NCBI GenBank assembly: GCA_022844275.1
Contig: JALHMB010000002.1
Span: 310,001 to 374,000 of the forward strand
Length of the DNA stretch: 64,000 nt
DNA from: Hyphomicrobiaceae bacterium
GTDB taxonomy: Bacteria; Pseudomonadota; Alphaproteobacteria; Rhizobiales; Hyphomicrobiaceae
Reading direction: 5' to 3'
Shown here: positions 48,038 to 56,461 of the stretch, piece after piece
How the letters are laid out: each line of letters begins with the position of its first letter
Numbering within the stretch: position 1 is the stretch's first letter
Position numbers and translations under genes: made by a program
Notes under the pieces: model-generated
Seen by the model: only the letters and a program-made list of their open reading frames with translations
Database searches by the model: none
Told to the model about the DNA's origin: nothing

Positions 48038-48144
48038 AGAGAGGCGCCCTTCCGGACCGGTCGCTTGCTGCTGCTTGCCCGTAGTCTTCCACGATTGGTG
48101 GGTGTGTGACCAGACGGCTGTCCGATCCTATAGAATGAATAAAT

Positions 48145-48170
48145 TGCCATTTCTGATCAGATAGATGGCA
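48145..48170. promoter_or_regulatory. Candidate operator upstream of eutB
   Basis: Nested dyad: TGCCAT (48145-48150) and ATGGCA (48165-48170) enclose the perfect ten-base palindrome TCTGATCAGA (48152-48161). It lies in the 160-base gap between the permease stop and the eutB start. The IclR regulator of the same cluster is a plausible ligand, but this is inference. Confidence 0.4.
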
Positions 48171-48197
48171 TGACGGCGCGCACGGCCTGCGCCACGA

Positions 48198-49043
48198 TCA
48201 GTCCTTGCCGCTCCAGTGGACGAGGCGGGCTTCGAGCGCACGCACGATCCGGTCCAGGGTGTAGCCCATGATCGCCATGATGAGCACGCCGACGAGGACA
48301 ATGTCGGTCGAGAGATACTCGGCCGCCGTGAGCGCCATCCACGCAATTCCCTCGGAGGTCGCCGTCAGCTCTGCACCGACCAGCATCGTGACGCCGATCG
48401 AAAGCGAAACGCGAATGCCGGTGAAAATGCCGGGCAGGCTCGCTGGCAGCACGACGCGGCGGAACACCGTGAGGGTGCCGGCACCCAGAGCCTGGGCAGC
48501 CTGAATCTTCTTCTGGCTGACCGATCGCACGGCCTGCATGGCGCTGATGACGATGATTGGGAAGACGGGCGCGGCGATCACGACGATCTTCGAGAGATTG
48601 CCGATGCCAAACCAGATGAGAAACAGCGGCAGGAGCGCCAGCTTCGGCACCGGGCGAATGGCCTCGATCGGCGGTTCGATCACGGCGCGGATCGGTCGGC
48701 TCATGCCGAGGAGAAGGCCAAGCGGAACGCCAACAAGAATACAGAACGAGAAAGCGGTGGCAAAACGGTAGAAGCTGATGCCGACGTGATAGCCGAGACT
48801 GCGCCCCTGATAACCACCTTCCAGCAGGTTCTGGAAAGCCTCGAACACGGCGACCGGTGAGGGCAGGAAGATCGGCTTGATCAGCGGCTCCCAGAGCCCA
48901 GAGCCCGTCAGGGCCACCCAGATGCTGAAGAGGACCAGGAACGTGAGCGACGTGAGCCAGCGGTCGCGTCGGCCCGCGCGAAGCTCGAGCGTGGTTTCGT
49001 CCAGAGCCTCGATCGGCTGCTCCAGTGCTTTGGACTGCGCCAT
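48198..49043 (-). CDS. SsuC/TauC-type ABC transporter permease
   Basis: 281-residue inner-membrane permease of the nitrate/sulfonate/taurine family. Six hydrophobic segments (first about residues 31-50), with EAA loop QAAQALGAGTLTVFRRVVLP near residue 175. Its ATG shares one base with the ATPase stop (TGATG). The encoded system is likely to import the substrate of EutBC or of the adjacent decarboxylase. Confidence 0.92.
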   Translation of the reverse strand: MAQSKALEQPIEALDETTLELRAGRRDRWLTSLTFLVLFSIWVALTGSGLWEPLIKPIFLPSPVAVFEAFQNLLEGGYQGRSLGYHVGISFYRFATAFSFCILVGVPLGLLLGMSRPIRAVIEPPIEAIRPVPKLALLPLFLIWFGIGNLSKIVVIAAPVFPIIVISAMQAVRSVSQKKIQAAQALGAGTLTVFRRVVLPASLPGIFTGIRVSLSIGVTMLVGAELTATSEGIAWMALTAAEYLSTDIVLVGVLIMAIMGYTLDRIVRALEARLVHWSGKD

Positions 49044-49876
49044 CAGACCGTCGCCTCCAGGCTCTGCGCGCGTTGCGATTCCGACCGCAGCAGCTCGACG
49101 ATCTGCCGCTTTGCAGCAGTGAACTCTGGCGTCGCCGCGATCAGCGGATCGGGGCTTTCGCTGAAGCGGGAACGGAATGCCGCCTTCACGCGTCCGGGGC
49201 GCGCCGTCATGACCACAATGTGGGTGGCCAGGAACAGAGCTTCCTCGATCGAGTGCGTAATCCAGAGAATGGTCTTGCCGGTGCGCCGCCAGATGCCGCG
49301 AATTTCCTCCTGGAGAAGCTCGCGTGTCTGCTGATCGAGCGCAGCGAAGGGCTCATCCATCAGCAGGATCTCGGGGTCGTTGGCGAGCGCACGGGCGATG
49401 CCGACGCGCTGCTGCATGCCGCCCGAAAGCTCGTAGGGATAGCGATGGGCAAATCCGGCGAGCCCGACCATCTCCAGGAGTTCACGCGCGTGCTGGCGCG
49501 CCTTCTCCGCTGGGACGCCGCACGAGCGTGGGCCGAATGCGACATTCTCGACCACGCTCATCCAGTTGAAGAGTGCGCCCTGCTGGAAGACGACGCCGCG
49601 CTCGCGGCCGGGCTTCGTGATGGGCCGGTCGTCGATGAGCGCGCGGCCCGACGTCGGCCGCTCGAACCCACCGACGATATTGAGGAGTGTCGTCTTCCCG
49701 CAGCCCGAGGGGCCGACCACACAAAGGAAATCGCCCGTTCTGACGCTGAGATCGAGGGGAGCCAGCGCCTGCACTGCGCTGGTCCCGGAGCCGAAGCTCT
49801 TGCTCAGATGCTCGACGGCGAGCTTCGCACCATTGCGGCGGTCCCGGCCATTTAGATCGAATGGCTCAATGCTCAA
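49043..49876 (-). CDS. SsuB/TauB-type ABC transporter ATP-binding protein
   Basis: 277-residue ATPase with Walker A GPSGCGKTT (about residues 55-63), signature LSGGMQQRVGIARAL, Walker B ILLMDEPFAALD and H-loop WITHSIEEA. It lacks a C-terminal regulatory domain, as usual for this family. Located between the binding protein (37 bases upstream) and the permease in one minus-strand unit. Confidence 0.93.
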   Translation of the reverse strand: MSIEPFDLNGRDRRNGAKLAVEHLSKSFGSGTSAVQALAPLDLSVRTGDFLCVVGPSGCGKTTLLNIVGGFERPTSGRALIDDRPITKPGRERGVVFQQGALFNWMSVVENVAFGPRSCGVPAEKARQHARELLEMVGLAGFAHRYPYELSGGMQQRVGIARALANDPEILLMDEPFAALDQQTRELLQEEIRGIWRRTGKTILWITHSIEEALFLATHIVVMTARPGRVKAAFRSRFSESPDPLIAATPEFTAAKRQIVELLRSESQRAQSLEATV

Positions 49877-49913
49877 GACCCGGCCTCCACTTCATCCGCC
49901 GATGTGCGAGCGC

Positions 49914-50957
49914 TCAGACCATCTTAGCGAGGAACGTGCTGTCCACCAGCGGTCCGAAGTCGGCCGGAATATTCTTGATCTGGTCGGCCCCCTTCAGGAA
50001 TTCCGCCTGCGAGCGGATCGCCTTGAGTACACCGCTATCCTTCGCGCCGGGGGCACCCATCCACTCGTTCGTGAGCTGGTCCTTCGGCGAAACGGTGTAA
50101 GTTCCCTTGACGATCGTATTGACGAGTTCCTTCGAGACTTGGAGGAACGGCGCCATGACGTCGATGACCTCCTGCGGATTGTCCCGATACACGGTGTTGA
50201 TACGATCGAGCTCTTTGAGATAGGCGAGCACGAGATCGGGATGGGATTTCTTGAACGCATTGCGGCACACGATCGCGTCGAAGATGATGGTCCCCATGGG
50301 AATGAGATCGCCGCTCTGGAAAATGATCTTGCCGTTGTCGTTCACAAGATTGAGCAGCACGGGATTCCAAATGTAGGCGGCGTCTATGTCCTTTCGCTGC
50401 CATGCGGCTAGGATCGTATCTGGGCGCAGGTTCACCAGCGTGACGTCCTTAGCCGTGAGATCGACGGTCTTCATCGCCGAAAGAAGAGCAAAGTGGACGG
50501 AGGTATTGAATGGGCAGCCAATCTTCTTGCCCTTGAGATCCTTGCGGGTTGCGATGCCTGCGTCATTCCGCACGGCCAGACACTCGCTGTCCTTGACGAT
50601 CTTGTGGACGTAGACCATCGACACGTCGAGGCCATTGGCGAAGCCGACGATCAGCGGTGTCGAGCCGATGTTGCAGAGATCCATGTTGTTGGCCGCCATC
50701 GCGGTCAGGATCTGCGGGCCTGCGGTGACACCCTGGAACTCCACCGTCACGTTAGAGCCCATGGCCTTCTGCATAGAACCCGTTGCCTTCGAGTAGTTCT
50801 GCTGATTGGCCGAGGAGAAATGGCCCAGCATGGCCTTGGCCTGCTGCGCGCGAGCGTTCTGCGGCCAGCCGAGCGTTCCGGCGGCCACCGTCACGATGCC
50901 AAAATTCGCGCCGAGCAGAGCGATCTCACGCCGAGAAAATCCGTGCTTACTGGTCAT
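49914..50957 (-). CDS. SsuA/TauA-type substrate-binding protein
   Basis: 347-residue periplasmic binding protein with a Tat-like signal (SRREIALLGANFG) cleaved after about ARA (residue 37). The mature part has NMDLCNIGSTPLIVGFANGL and DVSMVYVHK, typical of the taurine/sulfonate/nitrate class. ATG 50957 has GGAGAAAA upstream, better than the ATG 14 codons earlier. Linked to EutBC, the ligand may be ethanolamine, taurine, homotaurine or another amino-alcohol-like molecule; which one is not known. Confidence 0.9.
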   Translation of the reverse strand: MTSKHGFSRREIALLGANFGIVTVAAGTLGWPQNARAQQAKAMLGHFSSANQQNYSKATGSMQKAMGSNVTVEFQGVTAGPQILTAMAANNMDLCNIGSTPLIVGFANGLDVSMVYVHKIVKDSECLAVRNDAGIATRKDLKGKKIGCPFNTSVHFALLSAMKTVDLTAKDVTLVNLRPDTILAAWQRKDIDAAYIWNPVLLNLVNDNGKIIFQSGDLIPMGTIIFDAIVCRNAFKKSHPDLVLAYLKELDRINTVYRDNPQEVIDVMAPFLQVSKELVNTIVKGTYTVSPKDQLTNEWMGAPGAKDSGVLKAIRSQAEFLKGADQIKNIPADFGPLVDSTFLAKMV

Positions 50958-51036
50958 CCGTTTTCTCCATACGCTGATTGAGGCATTCGAGATGTTCACT
51001 TGCGGGAAGGGTGACAGTCGTATTGCACGAGCTCGC

Positions 51037-51867
51037 TTATCCGCCGCGTCCGACGGCTGATCTCAGAATTGTTTCTTGTACAAATGGAATAGTTGAAGCC
51101 GCGGCGAGATCCTGTTCGATGCGTCCGGCCGTTGCGCGGAGCGCGGGCACGATCCGATCGAGCCAAGCGCGCGTGACGCGGTAGCTCGGCGCCGGAACGC
51201 ATACGCCCGCGACGGCCTTGCCCTCGGGACCATGGATCGGCACAGCCACGCCCGTCACGTCGCTTCGCCATCCGCCACGATAGATTGCGTAGCCGCGCAT
51301 GCGGATGCGCCGCAGCTCCTTCAGAAGTGTGTCGCGATCGTCGATCGTACCCGGCGCTTTCTTCTCGAGCTTCGCAGGAAGGCGCGCGATGACCTCGTCA
51401 TCGCCGAGTGCGGCAAGCAGCACGAGCCCTGTCGATGTCGTATGGGCGAGATTGCGATCGCCGACACGCGCATGAACGCGCACGGGCTGCGGGCATTCGA
51501 TGAGCTGGATGCAAACGGTCTGCGTGCCGTCGAGCATGCCGATGTCGGCGCCCTCCGAGACATCGCGCACGAGTTGCGCAAGATGCGGTGCGCCGATGCG
51601 TCCGATTTCAAGTGGCTGGGCACGGCTGCCGATTTCCCATGCCTTGATGCCGATGCGATAGGCCTGATCGGGAAGACGCTCAATGAGACCGCGCCGCGTG
51701 AGCACCGAAAGGAGCTGATGCACATTGGACTTCGAGATGTCGAGCGCGTTCGCGATCTCCGTCAACTTCATGGGCCGACGATGCATCACAATGCACTCGA
51801 GAACGTCCAGGCCACTGTTGAGGCTGGAGCGCGATTTGTTCTCTTTTGCAGAACGAACATTTCTCAT
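51037..51867 (-). CDS. IclR family transcriptional regulator
   Basis: 276 residues: winged-helix DNA-binding domain (about residues 17-80, with KLTEIANALDISKSNVHQLL) and IclR effector-binding domain. It heads the minus-strand unit that continues into the transporter and eutBC, and is divergent from the PLP decarboxylase. A 9-base inverted repeat covers its start codon, suggesting autoregulation. Its effector is probably the transported compound or a breakdown product. Confidence 0.93.
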   Translation of the reverse strand: MRNVRSAKENKSRSSLNSGLDVLECIVMHRRPMKLTEIANALDISKSNVHQLLSVLTRRGLIERLPDQAYRIGIKAWEIGSRAQPLEIGRIGAPHLAQLVRDVSEGADIGMLDGTQTVCIQLIECPQPVRVHARVGDRNLAHTTSTGLVLLAALGDDEVIARLPAKLEKKAPGTIDDRDTLLKELRRIRMRGYAIYRGGWRSDVTGVAVPIHGPEGKAVAGVCVPAPSYRVTRAWLDRIVPALRATAGRIEQDLAAASTIPFVQETILRSAVGRGG

Positions 51868-51904
51868 TGACGAAACTTAAGGCGTGATGATTGTCTTCGT
51901 CAAT
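51866..51904. promoter_or_regulatory. Candidate IclR-type operator between divergent genes
   Basis: ATTGACGAA (51866-51874) and its exact complement TTCGTCAAT (51896-51904), separated by 21 bases, cover the iclR start codon and lie 30 bases before the decarboxylase ATG. Position suits control of both divergent genes by IclR; no consensus for this regulator is known to me. Confidence 0.45.
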
Positions 51905-51933
51905 CCCGCCGCTTGCACAAGGATCGAGCTGCC

Positions 51934-53181
51934 ATGCGCAAAGAACTGCCTCGCACAGGACGCACGAAGGAAGCTCTCCTCGATGAAATGCGCGCGATGA
52001 AAGCAGGCGACACGGACTGGCAGCGCGGCCGCGCGCCGCTGTTCGTCTTCAAGGCCACGCAGGAGCTCTACGAAACCAACCGCGCCGCGTTCTTCGAGTT
52101 TTTCACGGAGAACGCGCTTGGCGGACGGCGCGCCTTCCCGAGCGTGAAGCGCATGGAGGACGAGGTCGTCGAGATGGCGCTCAGTCTTTTCAATGCGCCG
52201 CCCGATGCGCAGGGCACCATGACGACAGGTGGCACGGAGAGCATCATCCAGGCCGTTCAGGCGTGTCGCGACTGGACGCGCAAGCAGCGCAAGGCACCCA
52301 GATTGCGCGGCAATATCGTCGCGGCGGAGTCGGTCCATCCCGCCTTCAACAAGGGCGCGAAGCTCATGGACCTCGAAGTGCGCCGTGCGCCGGTTGGGCT
52401 GGACTTCAGGGCCGATCCTGCTGCCATGGAAGCGCTCATCGACGATGAGACCATGATGATCGTGGGCTCGGCACCCTGTTTTCCTTATGGCGTGATCGAT
52501 CCTATCGAGACGCTCGGTGCACTTGCCGAGCGGCGCGGTCTCTGGCTGCACGTCGATGCCTGTGTTGGCGGTTACCTCGCGCCGTTCGCGAAGATGATCG
52601 GTCGCGATATCCCGGTATTCGATTTTAGTGTTCCGGGGGTGAGCTCGATCTCGGCCGACCTCCACAAGTTCGGTTTTGCGCCGAAACCGGCTTCAACGGT
52701 CTTCTACCGCACGCCGGACAAGGCGGAATTCAACAGCTTCGACTTCAGCGATTGGCCGAATGGTCGATTTCTGACGCCGACTATCGTTGGCACGCGGCCC
52801 GCGGGCGGTGTCGCCGCGTCCTGGGCCACATTCGAGTTCCTGGGGGTCGAGGGTTACAAGCAGATCGCGCGCGACCTGATGTCATTCATCGACGCGTACA
52901 AGGCAGGCATTCGCGCGATCGACGGTCTCGAGATCCTCGGCAATCCGCATCTGTCCATCGTCGCCTATGGATCGAAAGAGTTCGACGTCTTCCGCGTTGC
53001 CGAGATCATGCATGCCAAAGGCTGGCTGCCGGGGCTGGTGCAGAAGCCGAAGGCCATTCACCGCATGATGTCCATGATCCACGCGGTATCGCTCGACGAG
53101 TATTTGGCAGATGTCCGCGCTGCTGTCGGTGTCGTGCGCCAGCAGGGTCCGCAGCAGGCCTCGATCAAAGCGACGTACTGA
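51934..53181 (+). CDS. PLP-dependent decarboxylase/lyase (group II, sphingosine-phosphate-lyase-like)
   Basis: 415-residue fold-type I PLP enzyme. The PLP region has TMTTGGTESIIQAVQACRDW, VHPAFNKGAKLMDLEV, HVDACVGGYLAPFA (PLP Asp) and the Schiff-base lysine in SADLHKFGFAPKPAS (about residue 249). The arrangement is that of sphingosine-1-phosphate lyase and of archaeal-type tyrosine/aspartate decarboxylases. ATG 51934 is preferred to TTG 51913. Opposite an IclR gene and next to ethanolamine ammonia-lyase, it may produce or break down an amine (for example decarboxylation to ethanolamine), which is inference. Confidence 0.85.
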   Translation: MRKELPRTGRTKEALLDEMRAMKAGDTDWQRGRAPLFVFKATQELYETNRAAFFEFFTENALGGRRAFPSVKRMEDEVVEMALSLFNAPPDAQGTMTTGGTESIIQAVQACRDWTRKQRKAPRLRGNIVAAESVHPAFNKGAKLMDLEVRRAPVGLDFRADPAAMEALIDDETMMIVGSAPCFPYGVIDPIETLGALAERRGLWLHVDACVGGYLAPFAKMIGRDIPVFDFSVPGVSSISADLHKFGFAPKPASTVFYRTPDKAEFNSFDFSDWPNGRFLTPTIVGTRPAGGVAASWATFEFLGVEGYKQIARDLMSFIDAYKAGIRAIDGLEILGNPHLSIVAYGSKEFDVFRVAEIMHAKGWLPGLVQKPKAIHRMMSMIHAVSLDEYLADVRAAVGVVRQQGPQQASIKATY

Positions 53182-53390
53182 AGAGCCTACATTCAGCCTT
53201 CTGCTCGCGCGACCTGATTGCCGCGAAGTCAGGCGGCGACCGTCACAGAACCGTAAAACGGCGGCCTTATGGCTCGCACTGGCGTCGGGTTCCCTACGGA
53301 GCGCGGCCGTCCGGTCGTGTGCCCGACCATGTCTCCATTTCGTTTATCCGGGCCTGCGCAACGCAATCCAGGCCATGGAGTTGAGAAAGC

Positions 53391-54314
53391 ATGAGTAAAG
53401 CCCCATCCGGAAAGCGCAGCGTTCGTCGGAAGATCGAAGCCGAGGCGATCGACAGTTTCGATGAGGAACTGGAAATGGAGCTCGACGACGATCGTTTGGA
53501 TCAGCTTCTCTCGGGAACAGCGGAAACGCCGGCCGAAGGCGATCTCGATCGCAAAACCTATTTTCGCGAGTTGTTCCGGCTGCAAACCGAGCTTGTGAAG
53601 CTGCAAGACTGGGTGGCGCACAAGAAGCTCAAGGTCGTGGTCCTCTTCGAAGGGCGCGATGCGGCAGGCAAGGGTGGCGCCATCAAGCGCATTACTCAGC
53701 GCCTCAATCCGCGCGTCTGTCGCGTTGCCGCGCTGCCGGCGCCCAACGAGCGAGAGAAGACCCAGTGGTATTTCCAGCGCTACGTCGCCCACCTTCCGGC
53801 CGGCGGTGAGGTCGTCCTGTTCGACCGCTCCTGGTACAATCGGGCCGGCGTGGAGCGGGTCATGGGCTTCTGCTCGGATGCCGACGTCGAGGAATTCTTC
53901 AAGTCGGTGCCAGAGTTCGAGCGGATGCTCGTGCGCTCGGGTACCATCCTCATCAAGTATTGGTTCTCCATCACGGATCAGGAACAGCACCTGCGTTTCC
54001 ATGTGCGCAACATGGATCCGATCAAGCAGTGGAAACTGTCGCCCATGGATCTCGAGTCGCGGCGGCGGTGGGAGGATTACACCAGGGCCAAGGAAGACAT
54101 GCTGGAGCGTACTCACATTCCGGAAGCGCCCTGGTGGATCGTTGAAGCCGTCGACAAGAAACGCGCGCGGCTCAACTGCATTGCTCATCTCCTGGAGCAA
54201 ATTCCCTACGCCGAAGTCGGACGAGCCCCCGTGGAACTCCCGCAGCGAGTCCACCGCCCAGACTACGAGCGCAAGTCCATATCCAACGAACTCTATGTCC
54301 CCGAAAAGTACTGA
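53391..54314 (+). CDS. ppk2: Polyphosphate kinase 2, class I
   Basis: 307-residue PPK2 that transfers phosphate between polyphosphate and nucleoside diphosphates. Walker A is FEGRDAAGKGGAIKR (about residues 86-100), the lid has QRLNPR, Walker B is LFDRSWYNRAGVERVMGF, and the DPIKQWKLSPMDLESRRRW block is conserved. A short acidic N-terminal tail (to residue 50) precedes the core. It lies alone between the decarboxylase and the amidohydrolase. Confidence 0.94.
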   Translation: MSKAPSGKRSVRRKIEAEAIDSFDEELEMELDDDRLDQLLSGTAETPAEGDLDRKTYFRELFRLQTELVKLQDWVAHKKLKVVVLFEGRDAAGKGGAIKRITQRLNPRVCRVAALPAPNEREKTQWYFQRYVAHLPAGGEVVLFDRSWYNRAGVERVMGFCSDADVEEFFKSVPEFERMLVRSGTILIKYWFSITDQEQHLRFHVRNMDPIKQWKLSPMDLESRRRWEDYTRAKEDMLERTHIPEAPWWIVEAVDKKRARLNCIAHLLEQIPYAEVGRAPVELPQRVHRPDYERKSISNELYVPEKY

Positions 54315-54424
54315 GGGGCAGTACGAGGCGTTGGGTACAAACCACCTTGTTATCGTTGCGATTGGGGCGCAGCATGGCCCTTGCCAAGTTGGATCGAACC
54401 AACGGTGACAAGGGAGTTGACGCC

Positions 54425-55708
54425 ATGGACAAAATTTCACGGCGCGCTGCGCTGTTGGGCGCAGGCGCGGTTGCGACGCTATCTGCCGGATCTGGCCTCG
54501 TAAGCGCGGCCATGGGGCCTGATGACAAGTTCGATCTGCTCATCAAAGGGGCGGACGTGCTCGACCCCAGCCAGGGGCTGCGGGGAAAGCGCGACATCGG
54601 CATCCGCTATGGCCTCATCGAGGCCCTTGCTGAAGATATTCCCGCCGCGCGATCGAACCGAACGCTCACGGCGACCGGCAAGCTGGCGGTGCCGGGTCTG
54701 ATCGATCTTCACGCACATGTATTTCCATACGGCTCTGCCATCGGGATTCCCGCGGACGAGCTGGTCGCAAATCAGTCTACGACGACGCTGATCTCTGCGG
54801 GCGATGCCGGCGCCAACAATATCGCGGCCTTCAGACGCTTCATTGTTCCGGCGACCCGGGCGCGCCTCTATGCCTTCGTACATATTGCGAACCACGGCCT
54901 CACCGGATTTCCCGTCCCCGAGCTCTACAACATTGATTTTGCCCAGGTCGAGGCGGCCGCACGTGCAATCGCCGAGAATTCCGACATCGTTCTCGGCGCC
55001 AAGGTGCGCATGAGCGAAAACGTTATCGCCAAGCACGGCCTCGAGCCCCTGAAGAGAGCCATCCTAGCCTGCGAGCGCGCGGGAACGGGTGGCAAGGTGA
55101 TGTGCCATATCGGCGGTGTCGAGACGCCAGCGTTGATGTCTCAGATTCTTGACTTGCTACGTGCGGGAGACGTGCTGACGCACGCCTATAGCGGCGCGCC
55201 GAATATCGCCAACCAGTTCACCAACATCGTGCAGGACGGCAAGCTGCTGCCTGCGGCCGCCGAAGCCAAGAAGCGCGGCGTGGTGTTCGATGTCGGGCAC
55301 GGCGGTGGCTCGTTCGACTACACGGTCGCGGAAGTCGCGATCGCCAGCGGTGCCGGGCCAGACGTGATCTCGTCTGATATCCATGTCTTCAGCGGCAATA
55401 CGCCGGGTATGCCCTACCTCACGTGGGTCATGAGCAAATTCATGAATCTCGGCTACACGCTGGAACAGGTCGTCACCATGGCTACCGCGACGCCGGCCAA
55501 GGTCATCAACAAGCTGCCGAAGGCCGGGACGCTCCAAGTGGGTGCTCCCGGCGATGTATCGCTGCTCGAGGTGGTCGAGGGGCCAGTGAGCTTTGTCGAC
55601 ACGCGCAACAACAAGCGCGAAGGCAAGATCCATATCAAGCCGGCCGGTGCGATCGTCGCCGGTGTCGCGTATGGCAGGCCATATCAGGCACCATTTGCCG
55701 TACGGTGA
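54425..55708 (+). CDS. Tat-exported amidohydrolase/deacetylase-family metallohydrolase
   Basis: 427 residues with a Tat-like signal (SRRAALLGAGAVATLSAG). Metal-site features of the dihydroorotase-like amidohydrolases: DLHAHVF near residue 94, the modified-lysine region GAKVRMSEN, then MCHIGG and THAYSG histidines, and ISSDIHV. The set matches the EF_0837/AHA_3915-type deacetylase family. ATG 54425 follows AAGGGAGTTG. An earlier ATG 26 codons upstream would break the signal peptide. Substrate not known; periplasmic location is inferred from the signal. Confidence 0.87.
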   Translation: MDKISRRAALLGAGAVATLSAGSGLVSAAMGPDDKFDLLIKGADVLDPSQGLRGKRDIGIRYGLIEALAEDIPAARSNRTLTATGKLAVPGLIDLHAHVFPYGSAIGIPADELVANQSTTTLISAGDAGANNIAAFRRFIVPATRARLYAFVHIANHGLTGFPVPELYNIDFAQVEAAARAIAENSDIVLGAKVRMSENVIAKHGLEPLKRAILACERAGTGGKVMCHIGGVETPALMSQILDLLRAGDVLTHAYSGAPNIANQFTNIVQDGKLLPAAAEAKKRGVVFDVGHGGGSFDYTVAEVAIASGAGPDVISSDIHVFSGNTPGMPYLTWVMSKFMNLGYTLEQVVTMATATPAKVINKLPKAGTLQVGAPGDVSLLEVVEGPVSFVDTRNNKREGKIHIKPAGAIVAGVAYGRPYQAPFAVR

Positions 55709-55744
55709 AGTGGGACTCGACAGATATTCGGTCAGCTCGTCGCG

Positions 55745-55870
55745 ATGCTCCGAGAATTTCTGCCGAGTAAGCAATCGGACAGCCTGAGCGTCGATCAGTT
55801 TCTCGCCAAGCTATCCAGCGGCAATCGCGAACTGAACGCCGCGATCACTGCGACATCGAACCAGTCGTAA
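55745..55870 (+). CDS. Possible 41-residue ORF
   Basis: ATG 55745 to TAA 55870, MLREFLPSKQSDSLSVDQFL and on to NAAITATSNQS. Low-GC and helical in appearance; no clear ribosome site. It may be the C-terminal relic of a gene, or chance. No family recognised. Confidence 0.25.
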   Translation: MLREFLPSKQSDSLSVDQFLAKLSSGNRELNAAITATSNQS

Positions 55871-56005
55871 TGGAGCCGCACCATGCGTGCGGCTCTTCGA
55901 CTGCGTGAGTGCCAAACTGCCGCAGATCGCTTTATCCGAACTGTCACATACCGCCGCTAGCGTGCAGACTGACGGGTGGGCATCTCTCGGATCGGATGGT
56001 GCTCC

Positions 56006-56236
56006 ATGACTGAGGTCAATTTTCAGGCAAGTGTCTCGTTCATTCGAGATTTGAGGCAATCGTCCTCGCGGCCGACCAGCCAATATACGATGCCGCTGAA
56101 GGTCGCTGTTAAACGTGCAGTCTCCAAACATCGTCCCGGTGAAACGCCGGCCATATTGGGAGACGGCGTCGAACTCATCGGCATCGAGGCGATCAGAGCC
56201 GTGCTGGTTCAGTTTCCTGCGGACTACCACTACTGA
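56006..56236 (+). CDS. Hypothetical 76-residue protein
   Basis: ATG 56006 to TGA 56236. Starts MTEVNFQASVSFIRDLRQSS and ends with GVELIGIEAIRAVLVQFPAD, balanced enough to be a folded protein. A weak GGATGG lies about ten bases upstream. Competes with a minus-strand frame over the same bases that has poorer composition. Family and role unknown. Confidence 0.4.
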   Translation: MTEVNFQASVSFIRDLRQSSSRPTSQYTMPLKVAVKRAVSKHRPGETPAILGDGVELIGIEAIRAVLVQFPADYHY

Positions 56237-56461
56237 GTGCGCCTGGCCAACGGAGCGGCCGACACGCCTCCGCTCGCAGGCTCTCCGCGCAGCCGTACGT
56301 GCGCATCAAATGATCCGGCGGAGTGCTGAAAACAGCAGCACCAATCTGATCATCGATCCGGCAGCGGCCCATTGACACTGCGTTGATCGAACAGTGTCAT
56401 TGCGCCCGCCGACCATAAGCCGTGGGCCGGCCTCATATTTCATTGCGGGAGAGACGACGCC

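Noticed and set aside
53269-53394. 41-residue frame just before ppk2
   Set aside because: Arg/Pro/Gly-rich composition, no ribosome site, and it only reaches the ppk2 start by chance.
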